The notes below the pieces were generated by a model. The model had not been told where the DNA came from, made no database searches, and saw only the letters and a program-made list of their open reading frames with translations. A DNA stretch of 64,000 bases from Caprella mutica (taxonomy: Eukaryota > Arthropoda > Malacostraca > Amphipoda > Caprellidae), in the NCBI GenBank assembly GCA_947561585.1, contig CANNZV010000919.1:213906-277905 (forward strand), written 5' to 3'. Of the stretch, positions 10,701-18,883 are shown one piece after another. Position numbers and translations under genes: made by a program. Within the stretch, counting starts at the first letter, position 1. Each line of letters begins with the position of its first letter.

Positions 10701-10993
10701 GGATTGTGTTGGTTAATGGCAATCGCGCCAATATTCCCCAAAGGCTGGTCATCGAATATCGGTGTCCATTTGACCCCACCATTTTCCGACTTCCATACCC
10801 CACCCGATGCCGTACCGATGTAGATAATCTCGGGTTGATGACGCACCACATCTATGCAGGTGACGCGCCCACTCATGCCTGCGGGCCCGATGCTGCGGGG
10901 TTCGAGGTCTTTGAGTTGGTCGAGGTTTATTTTTTGTGCGCTGGCGATGCTTGCGCTTAAAAGGAGGAGTAAGAGAAGGGTGTATCTTTTCAT
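7754..10993 (-). CDS. Secreted BNR/sortilin-type beta-propeller protein (1079 aa)
   Basis: A large exported protein with a signal peptide (MKRYTLLLLLLLSASIASAQ). Residues about 25-730 contain many BNR/Asp-box repeats (SxDGGKTW, SIDAGKTW, STDGGYKW), as in VPS10/sortilin and sialidase-like propellers. A lysine/glutamate-rich low-complexity linker (KKDKKKKEKKSKK and neighbours) separates the propeller from an alpha-helical C-terminal domain of about 250 residues. No T9SS sorting domain is visible. Bacteroidota homologues are often named glycosyl hydrolases, but I see no catalytic residues, so binding or scaffolding is as likely. The start at 10993 is chosen because it begins the signal peptide; an upstream in-frame ATG at 11113 would put 40 residues in front. 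Confidence 0.85.
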   Translation of the reverse strand: MKRYTLLLLLLLSASIASAQKINLDQLKDLEPRSIGPAGMSGRVTCIDVVRHQPEIIYIGTASGGVWKSENGGVKWTPIFDDQPLGNIGAIAINQHNPAEIWVGTGEGNPRNSHNYGEGIFKSIDAGKTWTRMGLENTRLIHRIYIHPDNSDIIYVGALGSAWGANKERGFYKSTDGGKTWRNTLYVNDQTGVADMVVDPKNPNKIVAAMWEFGRQPWTFNSGGKGSGLHISFDGGETWEQRTEKDGLPKGNLGRMGLAIAPSKPNIMYALVEAETNVMLKSTDGGYKWKQVADKGIGNRPFYYADIFVDPQNENRIFNLWSIVTKSEDGGKTFQDVLPYRSGGVHPDHHAFYIHPDNPSYLIEGNDGGLNISRDGGKTWRFVENLPLAQFYHINYDMDVPYNVYGGMQDNGSWVGPSAVWQRGGIRNGHWQELYFGDGFDVVPKPNDSRYVYAMSQGGNVSLVDRETGQNRFIKPIHPEGKKLRFHWNAAIAQDPKNDCGVYFGSQYLHYSTDCGQSWTILSPDLSTNDTLKQQQHLSGGLTIDDTNAENHTTIIAIAPSPVDKNVIWVGTDDGNLQVTKDGGKTWSNVASRLTGMRANSWIPQIIADEKNAGEAYVVANDYRRNDFRPMAYHTTNYGTSFNRIVTENQVEGHALAIAPDPVEKGLLFLGTDYGLWVSIDAGRNWTKYTNGFPATPVRDLKIHPREHDLVIGTFGRAAWILDDIRPFREMARSNGQLFKEKFKVLSATDGYLAEYKSINGMRFTADATFEGDNDWSSSMITIWNGLFEEKKEANMKEKKDKKKKEKKSKKGKDKKDEAADEEKPEKTKVPKKVKVYVMDTVGDTIRHYSTKIDTGMNRISWNMRMDGVNWPSRREAKPDDNTPSGMEVLPGDYKLVFEFGEHKDSTNVTVHNDPRLSNNVVNMEAKQAAYKDLYKVMKATNKALKQVMDAQKTVKLVGKQFGTAPDSIQTEMKDLSKAMSDSLDRYEHLFLSKQNQKGLRRNSNTIQSKIWPVMSYTNASDGGRNANADIAFQELTKAVEAALTDINAFFANDWKDYQAKVEAARTTLFEEVEPIKIE

Positions 10994-11061
10994 GTTGTTT
11001 CTTTTGATTTTATTTTGAGTGCGTAGATAGGGAATTTTTTTGGGATGTGGAATATCTTTTA

Positions 11062-11088
11062 TTGAATAGAATATTATTTGTATATTTG
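11062..11088 (+). promoter_or_regulatory. Bacteroidota-type promoter of the IS-interrupted gene
   Basis: TTG at 11062-11064 and TATATTTG at 11081-11088 are 16 bases apart, the same arrangement as at the tRNA-Ala gene. The start codon of the interrupted gene follows at 11137. Confidence 0.6.
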
Positions 11089-11241
11089 AGTGAACATTCT
11101 CCATAGCTCTCATATATTTCTAAAAAATATCAATCTATGAAAAAAATATTGTTATTCTTTATTCTTGGAGTATTTCCAATTACTTTGTCTTCAAATAAAA
11201 CTTGCTTAGATAATTTTCATTCATTTGTTAATGTCAAGGCT

Positions 11242-12542
11242 ATTCTACTGAACACTAAAATTTTCTAATGTGTAATGATGTTGATACAGAGGGTTTTGGC
11301 TTTTGGCAATCCATTTCATCAAGCATTTAATTTCTTCGACAAATTCTTCAAAAGTGAAGATAGTCGCTAAAATACATTCAAAGCCTTGCATAAAGACAGA
11401 TTTTGCAGGAGCAATATAAGGCTTAGGGTCATAAAAAACTCTCATTTCTTGCGGCTCGACCGTTTCAAAATGGATAATTCCTTTACGAATAGCCATGATG
11501 TAAATTAAGGTCAGCACCGCAAACATTAAGTCGATTTTGTGACCACCTTGTACTGCCAAAGCTTCTAAACGCAAGCCCGTAGCTTTGAGATGTTTGAAGC
11601 AAATTTCAATTTTGTATCGCTTGCGATAAAACTTGGAAGCTTCCACCATATCATTCATGTTGGTCATGATATAGATGTACTTTGCTTTACCTCTTGAACT
11701 ATCATTGTCAAAAGCAGTCAATCGCACAAGGAGTTCAGACATTAATACCACTTCTGCGCTATCTTTTCCTGAAATGGAAAAATAGCGCTGCATGATTTTA
11801 AGCCCTAACTTTCGGTCTTTAATTTTTCCGTTGAGCCAAAGTTGAACTTTAAAGTTTGCACGAATACGCATCACATATTCAATACCTCTGCTTTCTAAGC
11901 CCTTAAACCACTCAAACCCAATGAATTCGCGGTCTCCAGCAATATGCAACTTAGGTAGTGGAACACCTGAAAGCGACCACCAATCTAAAAGACGGTCTAA
12001 TAATTCCAGTCTCGTTTTGCAATTGCTATTGCCAGCTTGTTCTAAATCAAGCCAAACTAAAGGAATGAACACATCTCGATATATTAGACCAATAACTAAT
12101 AAGTTGATGTGTTTTTTGCCATATTTCCAATTGGTGCGGTCTAAAAGTAGATAACAATCAGGGCTTTGTCCAAAAATTTGAATAGCTAAGATGCAGACGA
12201 ATTGGAGAATTCCAATGCCATTACCTGTTTGAAAAAAGCGTTTTAAGCGTCCATAAGCAGTACTTGTTTTAAACTGTTCTCCAACAATTTTGCTCATTCG
12301 TTTGGAGACTATGCTCAGATTTGTTGTCTGAGCAGCTAATATACAAGTGCTAATTAATAATAATTGGCTTAATTTTTTCTCTGTGAGAACTGGGATTTGC
12401 TTTTGCAATTCCTTGGAATTTTCAAATTCTATCATGGCGAAAAAAATAGTTTGCAGACTGTTCTTTTTCGCTTTTTTTATGCTAATTTCTCGCCAACTTT
12501 TTGGCGAACATCATATTAAAAAAAATCGTTGTTCAGTAGAAT
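11242..12542 (-). mobile_element. IS4-family insertion sequence, copy 2
   Basis: A 1301-bp element encoding the same protein as copy 1 and placed in inverse orientation. It is flanked by a perfect 11-bp duplication ATGTCAAGGCT at 11231-11241 and 12543-12553. It lies inside codon 35 of a small secreted-protein gene. The inverted pair encloses about 9.7 kb, so recombination between the copies could invert the segment holding the peptidase genes. Confidence 0.95.
11245..12435 (-). CDS. IS4-family transposase (396 aa), second copy
   Basis: Encodes the same 396 residues as the transposase at 341-1531, with the complete YREK signature and both Asp motifs. The stop codon again falls inside a terminal repeat of the element. 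No frameshift or stop is present, so both copies could supply active transposase. Confidence 0.95.
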   Translation of the reverse strand: MIEFENSKELQKQIPVLTEKKLSQLLLISTCILAAQTTNLSIVSKRMSKIVGEQFKTSTAYGRLKRFFQTGNGIGILQFVCILAIQIFGQSPDCYLLLDRTNWKYGKKHINLLVIGLIYRDVFIPLVWLDLEQAGNSNCKTRLELLDRLLDWWSLSGVPLPKLHIAGDREFIGFEWFKGLESRGIEYVMRIRANFKVQLWLNGKIKDRKLGLKIMQRYFSISGKDSAEVVLMSELLVRLTAFDNDSSRGKAKYIYIMTNMNDMVEASKFYRKRYKIEICFKHLKATGLRLEALAVQGGHKIDLMFAVLTLIYIMAIRKGIIHFETVEPQEMRVFYDPKPYIAPAKSVFMQGFECILATIFTFEEFVEEIKCLMKWIAKSQNPLYQHHYTLENFSVQ

Positions 12543-12745
12543 ATGTCAAGGCTAAAGAGTATGAAAGTAATAATTCATTTTCGATATTAATATCATCAAA
12601 TACAACGATTGGTTATAGTAATTTAATTGAACCTTTGTATAATACTAATCAATTTAAAATTAAGGTTGATGGTAAATGTTTAATAATGCTACCATTAAAT
12701 TCAGAAGGGTACACGGTTTTAACTATAAACAACGTAAGTTGTTGA

Positions 12746-13020
12746 CTATCAATTGTTTTGAAAGAAAATTTCAGTTTTATATAAAACTGAAATAATTTGA
12801 CTTTATAATTTTTTGAACTTTGGATAAAATCGAAATAAACTACTGTTAATCAAATAGTTATGTTCTTTTGTCCAAAATCTAATAATTAGAAATCATTGTA
12901 AATCAATTCTAACGCTTGAAAAGTGTGTACCCTTTTGAACCATTAAATCAAAGAATAAATCTTGATGACATCACTTTAATTATAACTCCAGATTCAATTA
13001 CAACTAATAACAAAAATTTC
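12746..13020 (+). other. Spacer with a short reading-frame fragment
   Basis: AT-rich DNA after the interrupted gene. A small palindrome (CAGTTTTATATAAAACTG, about 12767-12784) lies just after the stop codon. From a TTG at 12916 a frame of about 35 codons reads like protein (VYPFEPLNQRINLDDIT) until it meets the GC-rich palindrome at 13021. It may be the truncated end or middle of a secreted protein. I cannot name it. Confidence 0.35.
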
Positions 13021-13203
13021 CCCGCTGTGCCTCTACGTGTTTTGCTCGAAAGGACGTATTCGTCCGCATCGCAAATAGTAGTGGTTTTCAACCGCCAGTC
13101 TAGTAGGCAATAATAGCATCGTAGTAGTCGGCTACAAGCCTACACCAATCACGATGCGGACATAAATGTCCTGTCGAGCGTGGCCACGTAAGCGCACAGC
13201 GGG
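13021..13203. repeat. GC-rich 183-bp imperfect palindrome
   Basis: CCCGCTGTGC at the left pairs with GCACAGCGGG at the right. Inner arms GTCCGCATCG / CGATGCGGAC and CTCGA / TCGAG also pair. Its base composition is clearly richer in GC than the flanks, and it separates the fragment at 12916 from the reading frame that follows. It probably inserted into, or replaced part of, an older gene. Confidence 0.75.
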
Positions 13204-13234
13204 TCAATCGTCACCGCTTGAGCTTCCTCTTGAA

Positions 13235-13594
13235 ATGGGTACTAGAGGATTAAAAGCTGCTGGAAGCCTTTTTTTATTTGCAATGGCGAGAGAAGGAGGA
13301 AAAAAGGCAGGGCTTAGAACAAGTGCATGGGTTTCAAAAAAAGCTTGGAAAAAACTTAGCATTGAAGCTCAGAAGGAGTTCGAGGCTGCTATGAAAAATG
13401 GAATTGTTGCTCCAAAAGGTAAAAATGGAATTGTAAAATTAAAAGCATCTGAAGCTGCAAGTTATGGTAACAGGTACACACACAAACTAAAATCTGTAGA
13501 ATCTGCATCAGGAGACATTCGAATTTATGGTGTCCGACAAAAAAATGGACATTTCGTTTTTACACATGTAGTAAAAGGGCACAAAAAACCGTAA
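13235..13594 (+). CDS. Possible polymorphic-toxin C-terminal tail (remnant)
   Basis: A basic protein of about 119 aa if the ATG at 13235 is used; the same frame is open from 13166, but that part lies in the palindrome. The N-terminal part is Gly/Ala/Lys-rich. The C-terminal 40 residues form a strand-rich pattern ending GHFVFTHVVKGHKKP. This recalls the end of RelE/HigB-like toxins, and standalone tails like this are often detached C-termini of Rhs-type or other polymorphic toxins. The next gene would fit an immunity protein. Family resemblance is by eye only and uncertain. No delivery domain or core repeat is present upstream, so it is probably a non-functional remnant. Confidence 0.35.
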   Translation: MGTRGLKAAGSLFLFAMAREGGKKAGLRTSAWVSKKAWKKLSIEAQKEFEAAMKNGIVAPKGKNGIVKLKASEAASYGNRYTHKLKSVESASGDIRIYGVRQKNGHFVFTHVVKGHKKP

Positions 13595-13704
13595 AATGTT
13601 ATATTAACATTGCTATTTTATAGAGAATATTTCAATTTTTTGCTTGATGTAAAAGTATTTGGTAATCGTAAAACTCAACTATCTTTTTACTTGTGAGATA
13701 ACCT

Positions 13705-13871
13705 CTAGAATTTAGTAAAGTTTCAAATGATGAGTTAAATTATTTTTTTTGTTCATAATATTTAATGAAGTAAAATCTAAATTTAACCATAATTAAGTCG
13801 AGTATTTTGACACAATTCAAGTACAAATAATACTCTATACAAACGTCAATTTGAACTTTACTAGATTCTAG
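13705..13871. repeat. AT-rich inverted repeat (about 167 bp)
   Basis: CTAGAATTTAGTAAAGTT at the left pairs with AACTTTACTAGATTCTAG at the right, within the 328-bp spacer between the possible toxin tail and the next small gene. Its overall length is close to family A, but its sequence is unrelated. I see no gene in this spacer. Confidence 0.6.
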
Positions 13872-13922
13872 TAAATATTTTTCAAACATTCATGTGATTT
13901 ATTTAAACTTTAAAAAACTTTA

Positions 13923-14201
13923 ATGAAATTAGAAAAACAAGAAGCTTTTTACGTAAAATGTATAGCTGGATACAAGTATTGTTTGGCCAATATAGCTAAA
14001 GATAGAGCAAAAAAAATTGAAAAACTGGAAATTAAAAAAGAATATGTATCTATACTATATAAATATGGTTGGGTTAATGACTATCTTATAGAGGTGAAAA
14101 TTACCCTTGTAGATACTCTTCTTGAAGAAGACGTAGGGTATTATTTATACTATGAAGATGAACATGGAGATTTTTATGATGAATTCTTCGTTGTTCCTTG
14201 A
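13923..14201 (+). CDS. Small acidic protein, candidate immunity protein
   Basis: A 92-aa soluble protein with a Lys-rich N-terminal half and an acidic, Tyr-rich C-terminal half (YYLYYEDEHGDFYDEF). No signal peptide, no membrane segment and no family that I recognise. Its position after a possible toxin tail, with similarly AT-rich DNA, suggests an immunity protein; this is inference from context. The 328-base gap to that frame is longer than usual for such pairs. Confidence 0.5.
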   Translation: MKLEKQEAFYVKCIAGYKYCLANIAKDRAKKIEKLEIKKEYVSILYKYGWVNDYLIEVKITLVDTLLEEDVGYYLYYEDEHGDFYDEFFVVP

Positions 14202-14478
14202 TATTTTATGTGAGTATAAGGTGCAATTTGAACGTAGGTTACTCGCTTACACGTTTCATCCGAATAGTAATGGCTTGTAACCGCTGTGCAGATACATCAC
14301 CGCTCGTTAACACATCGCTTTGCGTGTGTTATACGAATATAGGCGTAGGCGTCCTCGCCTGCACATCAGTGTGCCTACATAACAGACCAAACAAGACTAA
14401 ACATACGGCTACAAGCCGCAACCAAAATTTGTATAGGACGCGCAAGCGACGTCCTAACAAGCCGTCGTCGCAAGAGAT

Positions 14479-14866
14479 ACTCCAAATCCTTTTGTCGATG
14501 AAATTCATATTGAATGCGTTGAGGACTATTTTATTCAAGCCATTCAACTATTCACTAGTGATGGTCGGCTTGTTTTGAAGCAAATCGGTGATGCTATTCA
14601 GAAGATAAGTAGCTCACATTGATTAATTCGGTAAATTTTAAGCGATAGATTTTTTCGATAGTTTTCTTTTAAAAATTCTTGCATCCCGAACGCTTTCGGG
14701 ACGGAAGCATTTTTAGGAGGAAAATAGCGGAAAAAGATACGTTTAAAATACCGAAGTAATTAGTGTGAGGTACTTAGATGTAGCTGCTGTTGCGAAGGGT
14801 GTTTATTTCTTGAAATTGACTGCTAATGATGGGCGGTCTTTGATAACTGATGTTTTGAAACTGTAA
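14479..14866 (+). pseudogene. T9SS type A sorting-domain remnant broken by a family A palindrome
   Basis: From 14479 a frame reads TPNPFVDEIHIE and continues to SDGRLVLKQIGDAIQKI, the first half of a type A T9SS C-terminal sorting domain. It is cut by the palindrome at 14606-14776. Directly after it, 14777-14866 reads DVAAVAKGVYFLKLTANDG and ends VLKL before a TAA, which is the second half of such a domain. The body of the gene upstream is not recognisable: 14202-14478 is a patchwork of short GC-rich inverted repeats. It is the surviving tail of a secreted-protein gene. Confidence 0.75.
14606..14776. repeat. Palindromic element family A, divergent copy A3
   Basis: A 171-bp palindrome with TAAGT/ACTTA ends. 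Its central loop is CCCGAACGCTTTCGGG instead of the usual core. It separates the two halves of the T9SS sorting-domain remnant. Confidence 0.75.
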
Positions 14867-14868
14867 CC

Positions 14869-14948
14869 TACGTAACTCGGTTTTCTCAAACCGAGTCTGT
14901 CTAAGCAGCCGTGCGTGATGTCTCGGTTTGGGAAAACCGAGTTACGTA
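14869..14948. repeat. 80-bp inverted repeat after the T9SS remnant
   Basis: TACGTAACTCGGTTTTC and CAAACCGAG pair with CTCGGTTTG and GAAAACCGAGTTACGTA, starting three bases after the TAA of the sorting-domain remnant. It may have acted as that gene's terminator. The remaining 14949-15100 holds only the upstream region of the sulfatase. Confidence 0.75.
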
Positions 14949-15100
14949 ATACGGCTTGCCTTGCCTAAGCGAGAAAACGATTTTCAACATCAAATTAAAC
15001 CTATAAAGCTCCCTTTAGTCTTAATATAGCATGCATCTTACGTACAGATGTAGCACGGCTTTCCAAGAACTCTACCTATCTTCACCGCTAAAAGAACAAA

Positions 15101-16651
15101 ATGAAATTGAACCAACTATTACTCCCACTATTCAGCCTTTTATTAATGGCGACGAGCGTCCAAAGTCAAGACAAAAACGTCTTGCTCATCATTGCTGATG
15201 ATGTGGGCGTAGGGCCTGTTCCCAATTATGAACCGAGTACCACCAAGGCAACTATGCCTAATTTGGAGAACTTAATGTCCTCCGGCATTACCTTCGATAA
15301 TGTTTGGTCTAGTCCCACCTGTTCGCCTAGTCGGTCGACTATATTGACGGGTAAATATGGCTTTCGTACCAATGTTTTGAACCCTACGGAATTATCTACT
15401 TTATCCACCGACGAAACTTCGTTGCATGCCTATATTGACGAGGCTTCGAATGGTGCTTATGCGGCTAGTTTGATTGGTAAATGGCATTTGGGCGGCTCTA
15501 GCAATAACAATCCTATCACCGATTATCCTAATCAATGTGGCATTGATTATTTTGCGGGAACGCTCGGTGGTGGCGTAATGGATTACTATGATTGGGATTT
15601 GGTAGAAGACGAAGTTTCGACAGAGGTAACGGACTATATCACCACTAAAACCACCGATTTAGCAATTGATTGGATTACGGAGCAAGACCAAGCCTGGTTT
15701 TGTTGGGTGGCTTATAACGCGCCACATACGCCCTTTCATTTGCCGCCTGCCAATATGCACTCCCAAGGCGATTTGCCTAGCGACCAAGCCTCTATTGATG
15801 CTAATCCTTTGCCTTATTATTTGGCGATGTTGGAGAGTGTTGATTTTGAAATAGGACGCTTATTGGCTCAAATTCCAGCAGATGAATTGGCGAATACAAC
15901 TATTATTTTTATCGGTGATAATGGTACGCCTGCGCAAGTGGTCGAAATGCCATTTACTACCATGCGGTCGAAAGGAAGTTTATTTCAAGGTGGTGTACAT
16001 GTGCCGGCTATTGTGTCGGGTGCAGGTGTGAATAGAGTGAATGAAAGAGAAGCGGCATTGGTTAATTTTTCCGACCTTTTTGCGACCATTGTGGAGCTGA
16101 CAGGCACGTCTTTACCGAGTTATGAGGATAGTAAAAGCTTTGCTCACTTACTCGAAAATGCGGGCGAAGGTATGCGGGATTGCGCTTATACCGAAAAGTC
16201 GGATGATACGAATCAGTCTGGTTGGACGGCGCGCGATGCGACGTATAAATTCATTAATTTGGACAGTGGCAACCAGCGTTTTTACAACTTAATAGACGAC
16301 CCTTATGAGCAAGATAATTTACTCATGGGTGGCGGCAATTTAAACGCCACCGAGCAAGTCGCTTTTGATAAATTGGCAAATGTGCGCAATGAATTAATGA
16401 CGCCTATTGATAATCCTACCGTAGCTGAAAAAACCTTTCTACTTGCTCCCAATCCGGCACAGACAGATTTATTCATCACTCTGCATACGACGACGAATAC
16501 CTTGCCTTATACCATGGTCAATATAGCAGGTCAAATCGTGCAAGGAGGTCTGGTGCAGCAAGGAGATAATTTGCTGTCCATAGCAGCTTTGAATGCGGGT
16601 ATTTATTTTATTAAAATTGGGGTAGAAGTGCAGCGTTTTGTGGTGTTGTAG
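15101..16651 (+). CDS. Secreted sulfatase with T9SS sorting domain (516 aa)
   Basis: Hydrolyses sulfate esters, probably of polysaccharides, at or outside the cell surface. A signal peptide (residues 1-22) is followed by the alkaline-phosphatase-fold sulfatase domain. It has metal ligands DD33-34 (IADDVG), the formylglycine site C74 in CSPSR (C-x-P-x-R, so it needs a maturase) and FIGDNGTP at about 275. Residues about 445-516 form a type A T9SS C-terminal domain starting LAPNPAQTD and ending QRFVVL, so the enzyme should be exported by type IX secretion and anchored or released. The gene stands alone, with no SusC/D pair nearby. The exact substrate is unknown. Confidence 0.92.
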   Translation: MKLNQLLLPLFSLLLMATSVQSQDKNVLLIIADDVGVGPVPNYEPSTTKATMPNLENLMSSGITFDNVWSSPTCSPSRSTILTGKYGFRTNVLNPTELSTLSTDETSLHAYIDEASNGAYAASLIGKWHLGGSSNNNPITDYPNQCGIDYFAGTLGGGVMDYYDWDLVEDEVSTEVTDYITTKTTDLAIDWITEQDQAWFCWVAYNAPHTPFHLPPANMHSQGDLPSDQASIDANPLPYYLAMLESVDFEIGRLLAQIPADELANTTIIFIGDNGTPAQVVEMPFTTMRSKGSLFQGGVHVPAIVSGAGVNRVNEREAALVNFSDLFATIVELTGTSLPSYEDSKSFAHLLENAGEGMRDCAYTEKSDDTNQSGWTARDATYKFINLDSGNQRFYNLIDDPYEQDNLLMGGGNLNATEQVAFDKLANVRNELMTPIDNPTVAEKTFLLAPNPAQTDLFITLHTTTNTLPYTMVNIAGQIVQGGLVQQGDNLLSIAALNAGIYFIKIGVEVQRFVVL

Positions 16652-16731
16652 CAAGGCCCTGCTACTGCAATATTAAACTTGCCCATCTATATAATTCCTC
16701 TCTCTTTTTGTAGCTGATTAGCTATTCTATT

Positions 16732-16760
16732 TTGCGCGGTGACTAAAGGTCACCGCGCAA
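16732..16760. terminator. Strong hairpin between convergent genes
   Basis: TTGCGCGGTGAC pairs perfectly with GTCACCGCGCAA across a five-base loop, between the convergent sulfatase and decarboxylase genes. It resembles the central stem of family E repeats (GCGGCGACC..GGTCACCGC). No T-run follows, so the termination role is inferred from position. Confidence 0.55.
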
Positions 16761-16816
16761 CGTAAAAAGAGATATATCTACTACCTGAGGTCTGCTGCTG
16801 ACATGTCGATACGGTT

Positions 16817-18247
16817 TCACAGCCCTTCCGCCACCTCCCGAATAACCGTCAGCAAATAATCCGTACTTGCCTCCGTTTTTCGATGGTTAATTAAGCAGGC
16901 TCGTAACACAAATTCACCATTGAGTTTAGTACCCATGATGAAGACCCGACCGTCTTTTTCCAAAGCAGGTATCAAGCGTTCATTGAAGTCAATAATAGCG
17001 GCTTCATCTTGCATTTGTCCAATATATTGAAAACAAGTAATGGCTAATTCCGAACGCGCATTTAATCTAAAATCAGTCGATTTTTCCACTTGATTTGCCA
17101 AATATTCCGCTAGGTCTATATCCTTCTGTATCATCGCTCTAAATTTCCCAAAACCATAAGCTTTGATACTCATCCATACTTTAAATGCCTTGGTATTACG
17201 CGACAATTGGAAGTGATGTTCATTCAAATCTAAGCGCGTGGTTTCGACATATTTTTGCTCCAAATAATCAGCTCGGGTATAGTAGGCCTGATTTAAAGTC
17301 GCCCAATCTTTGACCAATACACAGCCCGCTTCAAAAGGTTGATACAGCCATTTATGAAAATCGACCGCCACCGAATCGGCTAATTCGATGCCTTTATAGC
17401 GATGTTTTAGACTTGGCAATGCCGCCACCAAACCACCATAAGCACCATCAATATGATACCAAAGTTTATATTTTTTGGCTAATGCACCCAATGCCGTCAA
17501 GTCATCAATTGCGCCTGTGTTGACCGTGCCTGCTGTGCCGACTATGCAAAAGGGTTGAAAATCAGCCGCTATATCTGCTTGTATTTGTTTTTCTAAACTA
17601 TCAAGGTTAATAGTGAAGTCGCTATTGGTGTCTATTTTGCGTAAATTATCCGTACCGATGCCGAGTAAATCCGCGCTTTTACCGACGCAGCCATGTACTT
17701 CTTTCGAGGCGTAAATCGTCATCGGTTTCATACCGAATAAGCCTTTTTTGCGTACGCCCAATTTTTCAAAAAGAATGTTACGCCCAACCGTCAAACCCAC
17801 TAAATTAGCCGCAGAGCCACCACTGACCGTCACGCCGCCGCCGCTACCAGGATAGCCCAACATCTCTTTGCCCCACTGAATGACCCGCTTTTCAATTTCA
17901 TTCATAGATGGTCCAAGGTGCCATTTTCCTAAATTTTGATTGACCGTTGCGGATAGTTTTTCGGCAGCAATAGAGACCTGTGTACCGCCTGCCATGACAT
18001 AGGCGTACATATTTGGGCCAAGATTGCCCGTTGCCGTGTCGAGTACTTTTGTTTTTATTTCGGCGAGTAAATCGTCGATAGGCATGCCTTCTTCTGGCAA
18101 GTGTTCATCAAACCAAGCCTCTACTTCTGCCTGCGGCACATCGTGATAGCCTTTGAGTTCGGGGAGTTTCTGAAATTGTGCAATAATGAGGTCAGTCGTC
18201 TTGTCTAATAACTGCTTGAACTCTGCATTAGATTGGTCTAAAGACAT
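16817..18247 (-). CDS. PLP-dependent group II amino acid decarboxylase (476 aa)
   Basis: A cytoplasmic pyridoxal-phosphate enzyme of the aromatic-L-amino-acid/tyrosine/glutamate decarboxylase superfamily, producing an amine and CO2. Visible motifs are GGSAANLVGLTVGR (phosphate-binding region), DGAYGG (Asp binding the pyridine nitrogen) and DFHKWLYQPF with the Schiff-base lysine. Length is typical. The substrate (Tyr, Trp, Phe, DOPA or Glu) cannot be decided by eye. Its upstream region is interrupted by a nested palindrome. Confidence 0.88.
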   Translation of the reverse strand: MSLDQSNAEFKQLLDKTTDLIIAQFQKLPELKGYHDVPQAEVEAWFDEHLPEEGMPIDDLLAEIKTKVLDTATGNLGPNMYAYVMAGGTQVSIAAEKLSATVNQNLGKWHLGPSMNEIEKRVIQWGKEMLGYPGSGGGVTVSGGSAANLVGLTVGRNILFEKLGVRKKGLFGMKPMTIYASKEVHGCVGKSADLLGIGTDNLRKIDTNSDFTINLDSLEKQIQADIAADFQPFCIVGTAGTVNTGAIDDLTALGALAKKYKLWYHIDGAYGGLVAALPSLKHRYKGIELADSVAVDFHKWLYQPFEAGCVLVKDWATLNQAYYTRADYLEQKYVETTRLDLNEHHFQLSRNTKAFKVWMSIKAYGFGKFRAMIQKDIDLAEYLANQVEKSTDFRLNARSELAITCFQYIGQMQDEAAIIDFNERLIPALEKDGRVFIMGTKLNGEFVLRACLINHRKTEASTDYLLTVIREVAEGL

Positions 18248-18283
18248 GAATATGGTGGTTTTGTTTTGGTAAATATTATACTA

Positions 18284-18499
18284 GAACGATGAAAGAATAA
18301 CTTATAAGTAGCACACCTCAATTATTTCGGTAATTTGAAAACATCTTTTTCCGCCTATTTCCTCCAAAAAATAAGTCCGTAGCTAGGGCTATGCACTGAT
18401 TTTTTAAAGAAAATATACGAAAAAATCTTGTCCTCAAATTTTCCGAAATAATTAACGTGTACTACTTAACAAGATTGGTGAATTATTTTTTCATCGTTC
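18284..18499. repeat. Outer hairpin (family H) carrying a family A insert
   Basis: GAACGATGAAAGAATAA at the left pairs with TTATTTTTTCATCGTTC at the right. The loop is occupied by the complete 164-bp family A element. A compact version of the same outer motif without an insert is at 61927-61965, and another outer copy starts at about 40780 around element A5. Confidence 0.75.
18305..18468 (+). repeat. Palindromic element family A, copy A4
   Basis: A 164-bp element identical to those at 59045 and 62175 and to the reverse complement of 9-172. It sits in the loop of the outer hairpin at 18284-18499, upstream of the decarboxylase gene. Confidence 0.9.
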
Positions 18500-18883
18500 C
18501 ACTACTTATAAGGCGGCAAATATAGCAAACAAAATTAGCAATTAGAGATCTATTAAAAGTCTCTTCATTTTCCAAACATTTTCTTAAAAATGTAAAAATA
18601 ATGTTAAAGATTTTAACAGCTTAAAATAGTTAGACACTTACTTATGTAACATTTTGTTTCCGTAACTCCTTAATTTTAAGTGAATTAGCTGTTATATTAA
18701 ATATGTAAGTGTATTTAGCATTAAAAACAAAACAACTACGTCTTTATTTTTAACACAACTTGGAACAATATTAGGCGTTTATACAGTACTCCCCTTCTGC
18801 TCTAGTTTTCAAATGAGCAAGACTTCAATTTTCCAATATTCAACAATTTACTATTTTTTAATACACAAAAATTCACCTTTTAG
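18500..18883. other. 384-bp AT-rich upstream region
   Basis: Gene-free DNA between the palindrome cluster and the PDZ/T9SS gene. It contains no open frame of note, no convincing TAnnTTTG promoter and no strong hairpin that I can see. It presumably holds the promoter and leader of the plus-strand gene at 18884. Confidence 0.4.

Larger units (their letters stand above)
11137..12745 (+). pseudogene. Small secreted protein gene split by an IS4-family element
   Basis: An ATG at 11137 opens a reading frame with a signal peptide (MKKILLFFILGVFPITLSS). It runs 35 codons to the IS insertion point at 11241. After the IS and the second copy of the 11-bp target duplication, the same frame resumes at 12554 and reaches TGA at 12743-12745. 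Removing the IS and one duplication gives an unbroken 98-codon gene. The product is a small exported protein without a recognised family, with a cysteine near each end of the mature part. The gene had a good promoter and was probably functional until recently. Confidence 0.85.

Noticed and set aside
12347..12745. 132-codon plus-strand frame starting inside the IS
   Set aside because: Its first half is the antisense of the transposase; only the last 63 codons are real and belong to the interrupted gene at 11137.
14198..14578. 126-codon plus-strand frame after the small acidic gene
   Set aside because: Runs through short inverted repeats and through the wrong frame of the T9SS sorting-domain remnant.
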